A stretch of 64,000 nt of DNA, from positions 186,001 to 250,000 of the forward strand of contig CAWADK010000024.1 of assembly GCA_963780715.1 (NCBI GenBank), given 5' to 3'. Origin of the DNA: JALORV01 sp963780715. GTDB lineage: Bacteria > Pseudomonadota > Gammaproteobacteria > Burkholderiales > Burkholderiaceae_F. This document shows, piece after piece, positions 1-11,038 of the stretch. The notes beneath the pieces are model-generated. The model did not search any database and was not told the DNA's origin. It saw only the letters and a program-made list of their open reading frames with translations. A program made the position numbers and the translations under genes. Numbering within the stretch: the first letter of the stretch is position 1; each line of letters begins with the position of its first letter.

Positions 1-6
1 TCGGGC

Positions 7-699
7 TCACGAACGGAAGAGGCGGGAGTACTGGGTTTCGTGGCGCGCCGAACGCAGCGCGAAGCCGATGGCGGCGGTGCCGAGTTCATCGTCGGTCAGC
101 GCGGCCGCCTGTTCGACGGCCTGCTGCACGGCGCTGTGCAGTGCGAGGAGCATCGCCTGGCCGGCCTGCTGCCCGAGCGGCACGGTCTTGACGGCGACCA
201 GCACCTGGTTCTCCGTCCACGCCCACAGGTAGGCCGCGAGTCCGTCCAGCCGCGCGATGCCGAGCTGCGCGCAGGCGGTGGCGAAGCCGGCGGTGTACGT
301 CGCGTCCGGCAGTGGTGGAACGGTGAGGTTCAGGGGCGCGTAGACGCGCAGCATCGAGGCGCCCATCTGCAGCGACTCGGCGCGCAGCTCTGCCGTCTCG
401 CGTGTCGCGAGCAGTTCTTCGTTCCAGTGCCGCATGGCCGATTCATCCCGCGCCAGGGCGGCATCGTGGATGCGCAGCCACGCCGGGGCCTCGAAACGCG
501 CCAGCACCAGCAGCAGCGCGTCATGGATCCAGCGTTGCGCCGACGCTGCATCGTGCACGAGCCCCTCGCTGATCGCCGACTCGAGGCCCTGCGAGTACGC
601 GAACCCGCCCACCGGCAGCGCCGGGCTCGCGAGCTGCAGCAGCGCAAGCAGCGGACGCAGGCGAGCGCTTTGACCGACGCCAACATCGACGGGCGTCAT
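7..699 (-). CDS. ureF: Urease accessory protein UreF
   Basis: UreF is a cytoplasmic chaperone that, with UreD and UreG, prepares apo-urease for nickel and CO2 insertion. The 230-residue length is normal for the family. The N-terminal stretch LLQLASPALPVGGFAYSQG is the family hallmark and the rest looks all-helical. Its ATG overlaps the stop of ureE by four bases, so the two are translationally coupled. The stop is seven bases from the window edge, so ureG, the usual next gene, would lie just outside. It is the last visible member of the urt-ure unit. Confidence 0.95.
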   Translation of the reverse strand: MTPVDVGVGQSARLRPLLALLQLASPALPVGGFAYSQGLESAISEGLVHDAASAQRWIHDALLLVLARFEAPAWLRIHDAALARDESAMRHWNEELLATRETAELRAESLQMGASMLRVYAPLNLTVPPLPDATYTAGFATACAQLGIARLDGLAAYLWAWTENQVLVAVKTVPLGQQAGQAMLLALHSAVQQAVEQAAALTDDELGTAAIGFALRSARHETQYSRLFRS

Positions 700-1232
700 G
701 GCCTGCGCCCGGCGTGCGCCGCGATCGACAGCTGCTCGCCGATCGTGGCCGAGACCGTGTCGACCTCGTCGCGATGCGACGGTCCGTGGTGATGCTCGCC
801 CTGATAGGCGCCGCCCTCGGGATCGAACGGCGCGTCGATGTGCTCGATGTGCACGCCGAGTCCGCGCAGCATTGCCTCCAGCACCGGGTCGCGCTCGATC
901 AGCACATGGTCGAGCGCGAGCTGGGCGGGCACATGGCGGTTGGCCAGGTGATAGACCGCGCGCAGCAGTGCCAGGGGATCGTCGGCCGTCACGCGGGTCA
1001 CGGGTTCGGGGGCCGCCTCGACGCGCGCCCTAGCGCCGTCGTCACCCGCAAGCAGCGCCCCGTCGCGCAGCACGCTGCCGCGCGGCAGCAGGATCGCCAC
1101 CGCCTGCCCGTCGACGCTCATTGTCGCGAGCCGGCTCTTCACGCGCTCGCCGTACGCGAGTCGCAGCGTCGCGGCGGGCCGCGCTTCCGGTGCAGGGTCC
1201 GGTGCGTCGAGCAGCCGGGTCAGGCGGAGCAT
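696..1232 (-). CDS. ureE: Urease accessory protein UreE
   Basis: UreE is the nickel-binding metallochaperone of urease maturation (178 residues). An N-terminal peptide-binding-like domain is followed by the metal-binding domain containing NRHVPAQL and a histidine-rich C-terminal segment, GEHHHGPSHRD, suited to nickel storage. The frame is open upstream of base 1232, but the ATG at 1230-1232 (MLRLTRLLDA) matches the family start and leaves a 10-base gap to ureC. The stop overlaps the ureF start. Confidence 0.93.
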   Translation of the reverse strand: MLRLTRLLDAPDPAPEARPAATLRLAYGERVKSRLATMSVDGQAVAILLPRGSVLRDGALLAGDDGARARVEAAPEPVTRVTADDPLALLRAVYHLANRHVPAQLALDHVLIERDPVLEAMLRGLGVHIEHIDAPFDPEGGAYQGEHHHGPSHRDEVDTVSATIGEQLSIAAHAGRRP

Positions 1233-1242
1233 GGGCGCGCTC

Positions 1243-2952
<1,710 letters not shown>

Positions 2953-2956
<4 letters not shown>

Positions 2957-3375
2957 TTGCGCCTCGCCTTCTTTGCTGGTGCTTTGGATTTAGCCCTCCC
3001 TCTCGGAGGGAGGGTTGGGAGGGAGCGGTTGACCTTCCCAACGGGTCGACTCGTGTCGAGTCGACCCATGACCAGTCCATTGAAGCCGAACACGATGCGG
3101 TCGCCACTCAGCGCCACCAGCTCGACTTCGCGCTCCTGCCCGGGCTCGAAGCGCACTGCCGTGCCGGCGGCGATGTTCAGTCGAAATCCGCGCGTGGCCG
3201 CTCGATCAAAGCGCAGCGCCTCGTTGGTCTCGAAGAAGTGAAAGTGCGAGCCGACCTGGATCGGCCGGTCGCCGGTGTTGGCCACGGTCACGCGCACGGT
3301 CTGGCGGCCTGCGTTCAGTTCGATCTCGCCGTCCGCGGCCAGCAGTTCGCCGGGGATCACTGCAGAACTCGTCAT
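2953..3375 (-). CDS. ureB: Urease subunit beta UreB with a basic C-terminal extension
   Basis: Small structural subunit of urease (140 residues; about 100-110 is usual for a stand-alone UreB). The core runs from MTSSAVIPGELLAADGEIE through GSHFHFFETN to FGFNGLVMGRLDTS, where homologues normally end. About 30 extra residues follow, rich in Pro, Arg and Lys (ending APAKKARRK). They are encoded by two strong palindromes, suggesting that repeat DNA was captured into the 3' end. The start at 3373-3375 overlaps the upstream acetyltransferase stop by four bases. The core call is secure; the role of the tail is unknown. Confidence 0.92.
2994..3067. repeat. Two palindromes inside the 3' end of ureB
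   Basis: The first, 2994-3014, has perfect 9-base arms (CCCTCCCTC and its complement) around a 3-base loop. The second, 3043-3067, has perfect 11-base arms (GGGTCGACTCG and its complement) around TGT. Both lie in the part of ureB that codes for the non-conserved tail. They look like intergenic repeat elements read through as coding sequence. Confidence 0.7.
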
Positions 3376-3905
3376 GTTGTTCCCCGCGAAAAGAGGGTCT
3401 TGTAATAGATCGCATTGGCGCGCCACTCGCCTTGCGGGCTGCACGCATAGTCGGGCAGTCCGCCGATGCACGTATAGCCGAGTGCGCGATAGAACTCCTC
3501 GGCGCCGGAGCGGGCCTCGGTGTCAAGGTGGAGCAGGCCGCGTCGCAAATCGAGCGCCGCAGCCTCGAGCGCCTGCATCAGCGCGCGCCCCACGCCGCCG
3601 CGACGTGCCCGCGAATGCACCAGCAGCTTCTGGACTTCGGCCCGATTCAGTCCGTTCTTCTTCGTGGCGAGTTCGAGCTGCACACTGCCGACCAGGCCAG
3701 CGCCGTCCAGGGCAGTCCACAACAGCCGGCTTCCATCAGCGACCGACGGCAGGAGACCGTCCCAGTAACGTCCGGCTTCCTCGCGCGTCAAGGGCAGCAC
3801 GAAGCCGACCGAAGAGCCGCTCTGCACTGCATCGAGCAGCAGGTCGATCAGTGCTTCGCGCTGCGACAGCAGCGCCGTCGCGTCACGCCGTTTCACGCTC
3901 AGCAT
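3372..3905 (-). CDS. GNAT-family N-acetyltransferase inside the urease operon
   Basis: A 177-residue GNAT fold. The acetyl-CoA-binding region is seen as VQKLLVHSRARRGGVGRALM, followed by the C-terminal strand around ALGYTCIGGLPDYA. It sits between ureA and ureB, overlapping the ureB start by four bases and 12 bases after ureA, so it is cotranscribed with urease. The substrate is unknown. Urease maturation does not require an acetyltransferase, so the link may be nitrogen or polyamine metabolism, or simply operon hitchhiking. Confidence 0.85.
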   Translation of the reverse strand: MLSVKRRDATALLSQREALIDLLLDAVQSGSSVGFVLPLTREEAGRYWDGLLPSVADGSRLLWTALDGAGLVGSVQLELATKKNGLNRAEVQKLLVHSRARRGGVGRALMQALEAAALDLRRGLLHLDTEARSGAEEFYRALGYTCIGGLPDYACSPQGEWRANAIYYKTLFSRGTT

Positions 3906-3917
3906 CGCGCGGCCTCG

Positions 3918-4220
3918 TCAGGCAATGGGCTGGTGCACCGTGACCAGCTTGGTGCCGTCGGGAAATGTCGCCTCGACCTGGATGTCCGGGATCATCTCCG
4001 GCACGCCGTCCATCACGTCGGCGCGCGCCAGCAGCGTGGTGCCGAAGTGCATCAGGTCGGCGACCGTCCTGCCGTCGCGGGCGCCTTCGAGGATCGCGGC
4101 ACTGATGTAGGCCACGGCTTCCGGATAGTTGAGCTTCAGCCCGCGCGCCTTGCGGCGCTCGGCCACCAGCCCGGCCGTGAAGATCAGGAGCTTGTCCTTC
4201 TCACGTGGAGAGAGTTCCAT
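3918..4220 (-). CDS. ureA: Urease subunit gamma UreA
   Basis: Smallest structural urease subunit, 100 residues, exactly the usual length. MELSPREKDKLLIFTAG at the start, LNYPEAVAYISAAILEGARD in the middle and VTVHQPI at the end are diagnostic. It assembles with UreB and UreC into the trimeric holoenzyme. It lies 15 bases downstream of ureD. Confidence 0.97.
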   Translation of the reverse strand: MELSPREKDKLLIFTAGLVAERRKARGLKLNYPEAVAYISAAILEGARDGRTVADLMHFGTTLLARADVMDGVPEMIPDIQVEATFPDGTKLVTVHQPIA

Positions 4221-4235
4221 CGCCGTTCCCTGCTG

Positions 4236-5066
4236 TCAGGTGGCCCATAAACGTGGAGATTGCGCACGCACGCCGAAGAGGCGCGGCCGCAGTGCGCTCC
4301 AGACGGCGGTGAGCGCCGTGCGCGCGGCCGCGGTTGTACTGGCGAGCGTGCGTGCAACCAGCAGCCGCGGCGCGAGTCGCGTGACAGGCGCGTTCGCGTC
4401 CGCCGTGCCAAGCTCCGCGCGAAGTTCATTGAGATCCAGCGCTTCGAGTACCGCGCCTGCTGCCCACAGGCAGCCGAAGACATGCTGCCCGTCGAGCCCG
4501 ATCGCTGAATCGAGCAGCGGGTCGCCGCCGAGAATGCGGCTGCGCTCGTGCCAGACGAGGGCGTCGTCGATGCGAAGTCGTATCGACTGCGCGTAGCGGC
4601 CCCGCTCGAATCGCTCACCCGCCGCTCGCCGCCCCAGGGCGACGATGTCCCAGCCGATCATCGCTGCGTCTGCGTCAAGATCGATGTCGATGGCCGAGCG
4701 GACGTCGGCCTGATCGAAGACGATGGCTTCCTGCGGCAGCCACTCGAGCGCTCCGCTGACACTCAGCTGCACGCGCTGGGACGCCGCCCGTCCGTTGGCC
4801 TTGTACCACTTGGTCGCACCCGGCGTGGTCAGCAGCGCATGCGCGCCGGGCTCGACGGTGGCTGTGACCTCCAGCGCGTCGCCGCCGGCAATGCCGCCAG
4901 GCGGATGAATGATGACCGCATGACAGATCGCCTCCCCTTCAGGGTAGAGCGGCTTCTGCATGCGCAGTGGCCCCTGGTGGCGGTTCGTGCTCAGCGTGCG
5001 GGCGTCGCGGCGATGGAATCGCAGCGCGAGCGTCGCGTGCCAGGAAGAGTCTCGTCCGTCGAACAT
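4236..5066 (-). CDS. ureD: Urease accessory protein UreD
   Basis: UreD (UreH) is the scaffold chaperone that binds apo-urease and recruits UreF and UreG for nickel delivery. At 276 residues it has normal length. Recognisable segments are GPLRMQKPLYPEG, HPPGGIAGGD and TTPGATKWYK. It is the first urease gene of the unit and follows urtE by 24 bases, so transporter and enzyme are likely on one message. Confidence 0.95.
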   Translation of the reverse strand: MFDGRDSSWHATLALRFHRRDARTLSTNRHQGPLRMQKPLYPEGEAICHAVIIHPPGGIAGGDALEVTATVEPGAHALLTTPGATKWYKANGRAASQRVQLSVSGALEWLPQEAIVFDQADVRSAIDIDLDADAAMIGWDIVALGRRAAGERFERGRYAQSIRLRIDDALVWHERSRILGGDPLLDSAIGLDGQHVFGCLWAAGAVLEALDLNELRAELGTADANAPVTRLAPRLLVARTLASTTAAARTALTAVWSALRPRLFGVRAQSPRLWAT

Positions 5067-5090
5067 GGTGACCGTTTGCGCCGGCGGCGT

Positions 5091-5789
5091 TCAGATCGCC
5101 AGCAGTCCGACGACATTCTCCTCTTTCATCTGATGGCCGCTGCCGCGGTGCGTGATCTGACCGCGCGACATGACCGCATACGCGTCGGCCAGCGACTCGG
5201 CGAAATCGTAGTACTGCTCGACCAGCAGCACCGCCATTTTCTTCTCCGTCACCAGCTTGCGGATCACGGCGCCGATCTCCTTGATGATCGACGGCTGGAT
5301 GCCCTCGGTCGGCTCGTCGAGGATCAGCAGCTTGGGGTCGGCCGCCAGCGCGCGACCGATCGCCAGCTGCTGCTGCTGCCCGCCCGAGAGATCGCCGCCA
5401 CGCCGCTTCAGCATCTGCTTCAGCACCGGGAACAACTCGAAGATGTGCTCGGGCACGCGCCGCGCAGCGGCACCCGACAGCGGGGCAAGACCCATCATCA
5501 GGTTCTCCTCGACGGTGAGCCGGTTGAAGATCTCGCGGCCCTGCGGCACGTAGCCGATACCGGCACGCACGCGCTGGTAGGGCGGCAGGCGCAGGAGATC
5601 CTGCCCGTCGAAGCGCAACGAACCGCCGCGGGCGGCGACCAGCCCCATGATCGTCTTCAGCAGCGTCGTCTTGCCAACGCCGTTGCGACCGAGCAGGACC
5701 GTGCATGCCGCGGCGCGCACTTCGAGCGAGACGTCGCGCAGGATGTGGCTGCCGCCGTAGTACTGGTTGAGGGAGTCGATGGTCAGCAT
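5091..5789 (-). CDS. urtE: Urea ABC transporter ATP-binding protein UrtE
   Basis: One of two ATPases of the high-affinity urea importer (232 residues, LivF-like). Walker A is GRNGVGKTTLLK, the signature is LSGGQQQQLAIGRAL and Walker B is LLILDEPTEGIQP. The EPTEGIQPSII form is typical of UrtE rather than amino-acid LivF proteins. It lies downstream of urtD by 86 bases and just upstream of ureD. Confidence 0.95.
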   Translation of the reverse strand: MLTIDSLNQYYGGSHILRDVSLEVRAAACTVLLGRNGVGKTTLLKTIMGLVAARGGSLRFDGQDLLRLPPYQRVRAGIGYVPQGREIFNRLTVEENLMMGLAPLSGAAARRVPEHIFELFPVLKQMLKRRGGDLSGGQQQQLAIGRALAADPKLLILDEPTEGIQPSIIKEIGAVIRKLVTEKKMAVLLVEQYYDFAESLADAYAVMSRGQITHRGSGHQMKEENVVGLLAI

Positions 5790-5875
5790 GCTCGGGCCAC
5801 GCGCCGTGAGCGGTCGGTCGATGCAGAAGTGCTCTCGCGATCGCGGAGCGGCACGACGCGGCGCAAGGAATCGCG

Positions 5876-6703
5876 TCAGCGCCCAAGGTACACCTCGATC
5901 ACCCGCTCATCGTTCTGCACGACGTTCATCGGCCCTTCGGCCAGCACGCTGCCTTCATGCAGCACCGTCACCTTGCGCGCGATGCGATTGACGAAGTCCA
6001 TGTCGTGCTCGACGACCATGATCGAGTGGCTGCCTTCGAGTTCGAGGATCAGCTCGGCCGTGCGGTCGGTCTCGGCATCGGTCATGCCGGCGACCGGCTC
6101 GTCGAGCAGGATGAGTTCAGGTTCCTGCACCAGCAGCATGCCGATCTCGAGCCACTGCTTCTGCCCGTGCGACAGCGCCCCGGCGCGCCGCTGCTCACTG
6201 CCTTCCAGGCGGATCGTCTTCAGCGTGCGTGCGATCAGGTCGCGCTGCGCCGGCGTGAGCGCCGCCAGCAGTGTCGGCTTGACGCGCTTGTCGGTCTTCA
6301 TCGCGAGTTCGAGATTCTCGAACACGGTATGGTTCTCGAACACCGTCGGCTTCTGGAACTTGCGGCCGATGCCGAGCCGGGCGATCTCGGTCTCGGGCAG
6401 GCGCGCCAGATCGAAGGTCTGGCCGAAAAACGCGGTGCCGGCGTCGGGCCGCGTCTTGCCGGTGATGACATCCATCATCGTCGTCTTGCCCGCGCCGTTG
6501 GGACCGATGACACAACGCAATTCGCCGCGCTCGATCGTCAGCGAGAGCCTGTTCAGCGCCTTGAAGCCGTCGAAGCTGACCGTGATGTCCTCGAGGTACA
6601 GGATGGGGCCGTGCGAGGTATCGACGAGGTCGGGCTTCAGCACGTGACCGTATCCGGCCACGTCGCCGCCGCCGGACAGTGCGTGCACGGTGGACTCGCT
6701 CAC
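5876..6703 (-). CDS. urtD: Urea ABC transporter ATP-binding protein UrtD
   Basis: Second ATPase of the urea importer (275 residues, LivG-like). Walker A is GPNGAGKTTMMD and Walker B is ELILLDEPVAGMTD. The signature region reads LSHGQKQWLEIGM, with His replacing the usual second Gly, as is common in UrtD/LivG proteins. An N-terminal extension of about 30 residues precedes the ABC domain. It lies 18 bases after urtC. Confidence 0.94.
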   Translation of the reverse strand: MSESTVHALSGGGDVAGYGHVLKPDLVDTSHGPILYLEDITVSFDGFKALNRLSLTIERGELRCVIGPNGAGKTTMMDVITGKTRPDAGTAFFGQTFDLARLPETEIARLGIGRKFQKPTVFENHTVFENLELAMKTDKRVKPTLLAALTPAQRDLIARTLKTIRLEGSEQRRAGALSHGQKQWLEIGMLLVQEPELILLDEPVAGMTDAETDRTAELILELEGSHSIMVVEHDMDFVNRIARKVTVLHEGSVLAEGPMNVVQNDERVIEVYLGR

Positions 6704-6721
6704 GTGCGCGCCTCCAGCGCC

Positions 6722-7828
6722 TCAGCGCCGGGAGGCGCGCCGGACGCCGGACGCGCGACGCAGCCGCAGCGACCCGGCGAGACCCATCAGTCCACGCGGC
6801 AGCAGCAGCGTCACCAGCACGAACAGCAGCCCGAGGAAGTAGAGCCACAGTTCCGGGTACGCGACGGTGAACCAGGTCTTGGCCCCGTTGACCGCGAAGG
6901 CGCCGAGGATCGGACCGAACAGCGTTCCGCGTCCGCCGACGGCCGCCCAGATCGCAATCTCGATCGAGTTGGCCGGACTCATCTCGCTCGGGTTGATGAT
7001 GCCGACCTGCGGAACGTAGAGCGCGCCGGCGACGCCGCTCATCACCGCCGCCACGGTCCAGATGAAGAGCTTGAAGTAGAGCGTCCGGTAGCCGAGGAAC
7101 ATCAGGCGCGACTCCTGGTCACGGATGGCCGTCAGCACGCGGCCGAACTTGCTCGCGACGATCCAGCGCGCCAGCAGCAGGGATCCCAGCAGCACCAGCC
7201 CCGAGAGCACGTAGAGCGCCGTGCGCGTCTCGGGCGCGGTGATCGGGAATCCGAGGATGCGCTTGAAGTCGGTGAAGCCGTTGTTGCCGCCGAATCCCAT
7301 GTCGTTGCGGAAGAAGGCGAGCATCGCGGCATAGGTCAGCGCCTGCGTGATGATCGAGAAGTACACGCCCTTGATGCGCGAGCGGAACGCGAAGAAGCCG
7401 AAGATGAACGCGATCAGGCCGGGCGCGGCGACGACGAGCAGCATCGTCCACGCAAATGAATCGCTGAGCGCCCAGTACCAGGGCAACTCCTTCCAGTCGA
7501 GGAAGACCATGAAGTCGGGCAGATCGCTCTGGTACACGCCCTCGCGGCCGATCTGCCGCATCAGGTACATGCCGAACGCGTAGCCGCCCAGCGCGAAGAA
7601 CAGCCCCTGGCCGAGCGACAGGATGCCGGTGTAGCCCCAGATCAGGTCCATTGCGAGCGCGACGACCGCGTAGCACATGAACTTGCCGAGCAGCGTGATC
7701 CAGAAGCTGGAAACATGAAACGGGCTGGTCTCGGGGACGGCGAGATGCAGTACCGGGATGACAACGATCAGCACCGCCGTCACAGCAAGGATCGCGGTCC
7801 AGACGCGCAGCGGAAAGAGCCGCGTCAT
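6722..7828 (-). CDS. urtC: Urea ABC transporter permease UrtC
   Basis: Inner-membrane permease of the LivM type (368 residues) with about ten hydrophobic segments. Family motifs include GYTGILSLGQGLFFALGGYA and, near the C-terminus, AVGGRGTLFGPILGAF. It ends in a basic tail. It pairs with UrtB to form the urea channel. A 226-base spacer rich in hairpins separates it from urtB. Confidence 0.95.
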   Translation of the reverse strand: MTRLFPLRVWTAILAVTAVLIVVIPVLHLAVPETSPFHVSSFWITLLGKFMCYAVVALAMDLIWGYTGILSLGQGLFFALGGYAFGMYLMRQIGREGVYQSDLPDFMVFLDWKELPWYWALSDSFAWTMLLVVAAPGLIAFIFGFFAFRSRIKGVYFSIITQALTYAAMLAFFRNDMGFGGNNGFTDFKRILGFPITAPETRTALYVLSGLVLLGSLLLARWIVASKFGRVLTAIRDQESRLMFLGYRTLYFKLFIWTVAAVMSGVAGALYVPQVGIINPSEMSPANSIEIAIWAAVGGRGTLFGPILGAFAVNGAKTWFTVAYPELWLYFLGLLFVLVTLLLPRGLMGLAGSLRLRRASGVRRASRR

Positions 7829-7922
7829 GTTGGCCTCGAGCGGTCGCGTCGCGCGCGGAGCGCGCTATGGAAGGCTGCATCGCAACGCTGCTCAAGCTCT
7901 CCTTGGCTGGGGGAGCACGAGG

Positions 7923-7979
7923 GGGCCAATGCTTCACATTGGCCCTTGGCCGTTGGGAAGTTCCCCGGCTGCGCCGGGG
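7923..7979. repeat. Hairpin-rich element between urtB and urtC
   Basis: Two perfect stem-loops lie within the 226-base spacer 7829-8054. One is 7923-7945 (GGGCCAATG arms, loop CTTCA) and the other is 7963-7979 (CCCCGGC arms, loop TGC). No conserved protein is visible in the spacer. They could be an intergenic repeat, a partial terminator or an mRNA-processing site that sets urtB versus urtC dosage. Confidence 0.6.
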
Positions 7980-8054
7980 CCCCTGCAGCCCCCTCGTTCT
8001 TTGTGAGACCCAGGGGCGTGCGGCGAAGGAGAGTGTGCTGTTTCACCGGGAGTC

Positions 8055-9668
8055 CTACACCTCAGCACTACGCCCCTTCAAGGCGAACAACCCCTGCGGC
8101 CGCTTCTGGATGAAGAGGATGATGAACACGAGCACCATGATCTTCGCCAGCACGGCGCCCGACCACGGTTCGAGGAACTTGGCGATCGAGCCGAGTCCGA
8201 AGGCCGCGATCACGGTGCCAGCCAGCTGGCCGACGCCGCCGAGCACGACGACCATGAAGCTGTCGACGATGTAGCTCTGCCCGAGGTCCGGCCCGACATT
8301 GCCGATCTGCGACAGCGCCACGCCACCCAGGCCCGCGACGCCGGAACCGAGCCCGAAGGTCAGCATGTCCACACGGTTGGTCGGCACGCCGGTGCAGCTC
8401 GCCATCGCGCGGTTCTGCGTCACGCCGCGCACGAAGAGTCCCATGCGCGTGCGGTTGATGACGAGCCAGACAGCCGCCAGCACGGCGAGCGCGAACAGCA
8501 CGATGACCATGCGATTGAACGGCAGCACGTAGCCACCGCCGAGCGCGATGCCGCCGGACAGCCAGCTCGGGTTCTCGACTTCGACGTTCTGCGCGCCGAA
8601 GACCATGCGGCTGGCCTGGATCAGCAGCAGGCTGACGCCCCAGGTGGTCAGCAGTGTTTCGAGCGGCCGGCCGTACAGCCAGCGCAGCACGCCGCGCTCG
8701 AGCGCCATGCCGATGACGGCCGTCACCGCGAACGCGACCGGCAGCGCCGCCACGACGTACCAGTCGAATGCGCCGGGGAAGTGCGAGCGAAACAGGCCTT
8801 GCACGACGTAGGTCGCGTAGGCGCCGATCATCAGGAACTCGCCGTGGGCCATGTTGATGATGCCCATCAGGCCGTACGTGATCGCGAGTCCGAGCGCCGC
8901 CAGCAACAGGATCGAGCCGAGGCTCACGCCGGAGAAGAGCGCGAGCCCGATTTCGGTCGTGCGCAGGCGCGCATTGATTTCGGCGAGCGAGGCCTGGGCG
9001 GCGGCGCGCACCTTCTCGTCGGGCTCGTTGTAGCTGCCGTCCTCCTGCTTCGTCAGCATTGTTGCCAGCAGCTGGCGCACCTGCGGATCGCTGCTGGCCG
9101 CGAGCGCGCGCGCCGCCCGGGCGCGCAGTTCGGGCTCGCTGCTCTTGAGGGCCAGCGAGGCGCCGGCGAGCGCCAGGATGGACTTGATCTCCGGATCGGC
9201 TTCCTTCGCCATCGCGCGCTCGACGATGGGCAGGGCGTCTTCGTTGTCGGAGCCCTGCAGTTCCCTGGCCGCGGCCAGTCGTTCGGCGCGGTCACTGCTG
9301 CCCAGGCGAAGCGCGGCCAGCGCGGCGCTGACTTCGCCACGAATGCGGTTGTTGATGACGATCGTCTCGAGGTTCGCGGGAGCGGCCCCCGCCGGCTGAC
9401 CGGTCGCGGCATCCGTCAGCTTGCCGTCGGCTGTGATGACCGCGCGCTTGCCGCCGTCGATCAGTGCGAGGGCATCACCGTCGAGCGCCCTGAGGATCTC
9501 GACGACACGCGGATCCTCGGTCGCAACGAGCTTGCGGATCGCCTCGACGCGTGCGTCCGAATCCTCGGCGCCAAGCTGGGCGACGAGAGACGGATCGAGC
9601 GCCGCCCAGGCTGGCGCCGCAATGAGCGCCAGCACGCAGGCGAGCGCGCGCAGGATGTGATGCAGCAT
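8055..9668 (-). CDS. urtB: Urea ABC transporter permease UrtB
   Basis: LivH-like permease, 537 residues. An N-terminal signal peptide ending near APAWA is followed by about 200 periplasmic residues with alanine-rich helical repeats (AEDSDARVEAIRKLV, SDRAERLAAARELQGS). The membrane domain begins near LFSGVSLGSILLLAALGLA and carries GLMGIINMAHGEFLMIGAY. The periplasmic extension is characteristic of proteobacterial UrtB and absent from ordinary LivH. It lies 69 bases after urtA. Confidence 0.95.
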   Translation of the reverse strand: MLHHILRALACVLALIAAPAWAALDPSLVAQLGAEDSDARVEAIRKLVATEDPRVVEILRALDGDALALIDGGKRAVITADGKLTDAATGQPAGAAPANLETIVINNRIRGEVSAALAALRLGSSDRAERLAAARELQGSDNEDALPIVERAMAKEADPEIKSILALAGASLALKSSEPELRARAARALAASSDPQVRQLLATMLTKQEDGSYNEPDEKVRAAAQASLAEINARLRTTEIGLALFSGVSLGSILLLAALGLAITYGLMGIINMAHGEFLMIGAYATYVVQGLFRSHFPGAFDWYVVAALPVAFAVTAVIGMALERGVLRWLYGRPLETLLTTWGVSLLLIQASRMVFGAQNVEVENPSWLSGGIALGGGYVLPFNRMVIVLFALAVLAAVWLVINRTRMGLFVRGVTQNRAMASCTGVPTNRVDMLTFGLGSGVAGLGGVALSQIGNVGPDLGQSYIVDSFMVVVLGGVGQLAGTVIAAFGLGSIAKFLEPWSGAVLAKIMVLVFIILFIQKRPQGLFALKGRSAEV

Positions 9669-9737
9669 GGGAGTCGCGGAGAGGCGCGCAGCACACCGCC
9701 GTTCCAGGGTTCGGTGAGCTGCGCGCCGGCCGCTTTC

Positions 9738-10993
9738 TCAGACGGGAGAGTTGGGCTTCTTCTCGTTGCCGGGGATGAACGGGCTCCAGGGCTGAGCGCG
9801 CACCGGACCCTTGCTCTTCCACACCACGTTGAACTGGCCGTCTCCGCGGATCTCACCAATGAACACCGGCTTCCACAGATGGTGATTGGTTTCGTCCATC
9901 TTGATCGTGTAGCCGCTCGGCGCCGAGAACTGCTGGCCTGCAACAGCCGGGATCACCTTGTCGACCTCGACCGACTTGGCCTTCTCGACCGCCTGCTTCC
10001 ACATGTGGATGCCGACGTAGGTCGCTTCCATCGGGTCGTTGGTGACGACCTTGTCGGCGTTGGGCATCTTCTGCTTCACGGCCCAGTCCTTGTACATCTT
10101 GATGAAGGCGTCGTTCGCGGATTCTTCAGCGACATGAAGTAGTTCCACGCCGCAAGGTGCCCGACCAGCGGCTTGGTGTCGACGCCGCGCAGTTCCTCTT
10201 CGCCGACCGAGAACGCCACCACCGGCACGTCCTTGGCCTTCAGTCCGGCGTTGCCCAGCTCCTTGTAGAACGGGACGTTCGAGTCGCCGTTGATCGTGGA
10301 GATGACGCAGGTCTTGCCGCCGGAGGAGAACTTCTTGATGTTTGCAACGATCGTCTGGTAGTCGCTGTGGCCGAAGGGCGTGTAGACCTCCTCGATGTCC
10401 TTCTCCGATACGCCCTTGCTCTTCAGGAACGCGCGCAGGATCTTGTTGGTCGTGCGCGGGTAGACGTAGTCGGTGCCGAGCAGGAAGAAGCGCTTGGCGG
10501 CGCCGCCTTCCTTGCTCATCAGGTATTCGGTGGCGGGGATCGCCTGCTGGTTCGGCGCCGCACCCGTGTAAAACACGTTGCGTTCGAGTTCCTCGCCCTC
10601 ATACTGCACCGGGTAGAAGAGCAGTCCGTTGAGTTCCTTGAAAACCGGCAGCACCGACTTGCGCGACACCGACGTCCAGCAACCGAACACCACCGCGACC
10701 TTGTCCTGCGTGAGCAGCTGGCGCGCCTTCTCGGCGAACAGCGGCCAGTTGGAGGCCGGATCGACGACGACCGGCTCCAGCATGCGACCCATGACGCCGC
10801 CCTTGGCGTTAATGTCGGCGATGGTCATCAACGCCGTTTCCTTCAATGCCGTCTCTGAAATCGCCATCGTTCCGGACAGCGAGTGCAGGATGCCCACCTT
10901 GATCGGTGTCTTGTCCTGGCCGAACGCGGTCGAAATCGAACTACAGCTGAGGGCGGCAACGCCCCCGGCCTGGATGAATTGTCTGCGGTCCAT
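9738..10993 (-). CDS. urtA: Urea ABC transporter substrate-binding protein UrtA (frameshifted)
   Basis: Periplasmic urea-binding protein. The N-terminus MDRRQFIQAGGVAALS is a twin-arginine-like signal. The body shows KVGILHSLSGTMAISET and GHLAAWNYFMSLKNP. One base is missing near 10119: the frame ends after SLKNP and ANDAFIKMYKDWAVK continues in another frame. With one base added the protein is 418 residues, the normal size. The ATG at 10991-10993 is preceded by an AGGAG ribosome site. It is the first gene of the urt-ure unit, with a sigma-54-like promoter about 45 bases upstream. Confidence 0.93.
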
Positions 10994-11038
10994 TCCTCTC
11001 TCCTGTAGCAGCGCACATTCGCCGCCCTGCAGTGCAAT

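Noticed and set aside
4548..6647. Very long plus-strand open frame opposite ureD, urtE and urtD
   Set aside because: It is an antisense artefact of G+C-rich codon use; the minus-strand proteins carry all conserved motifs.
7825..8046. Minus-strand open frame of 73 codons between urtB and urtC
   Set aside because: It is made of the hairpin element, has no family features and fits better as non-coding repeat DNA.
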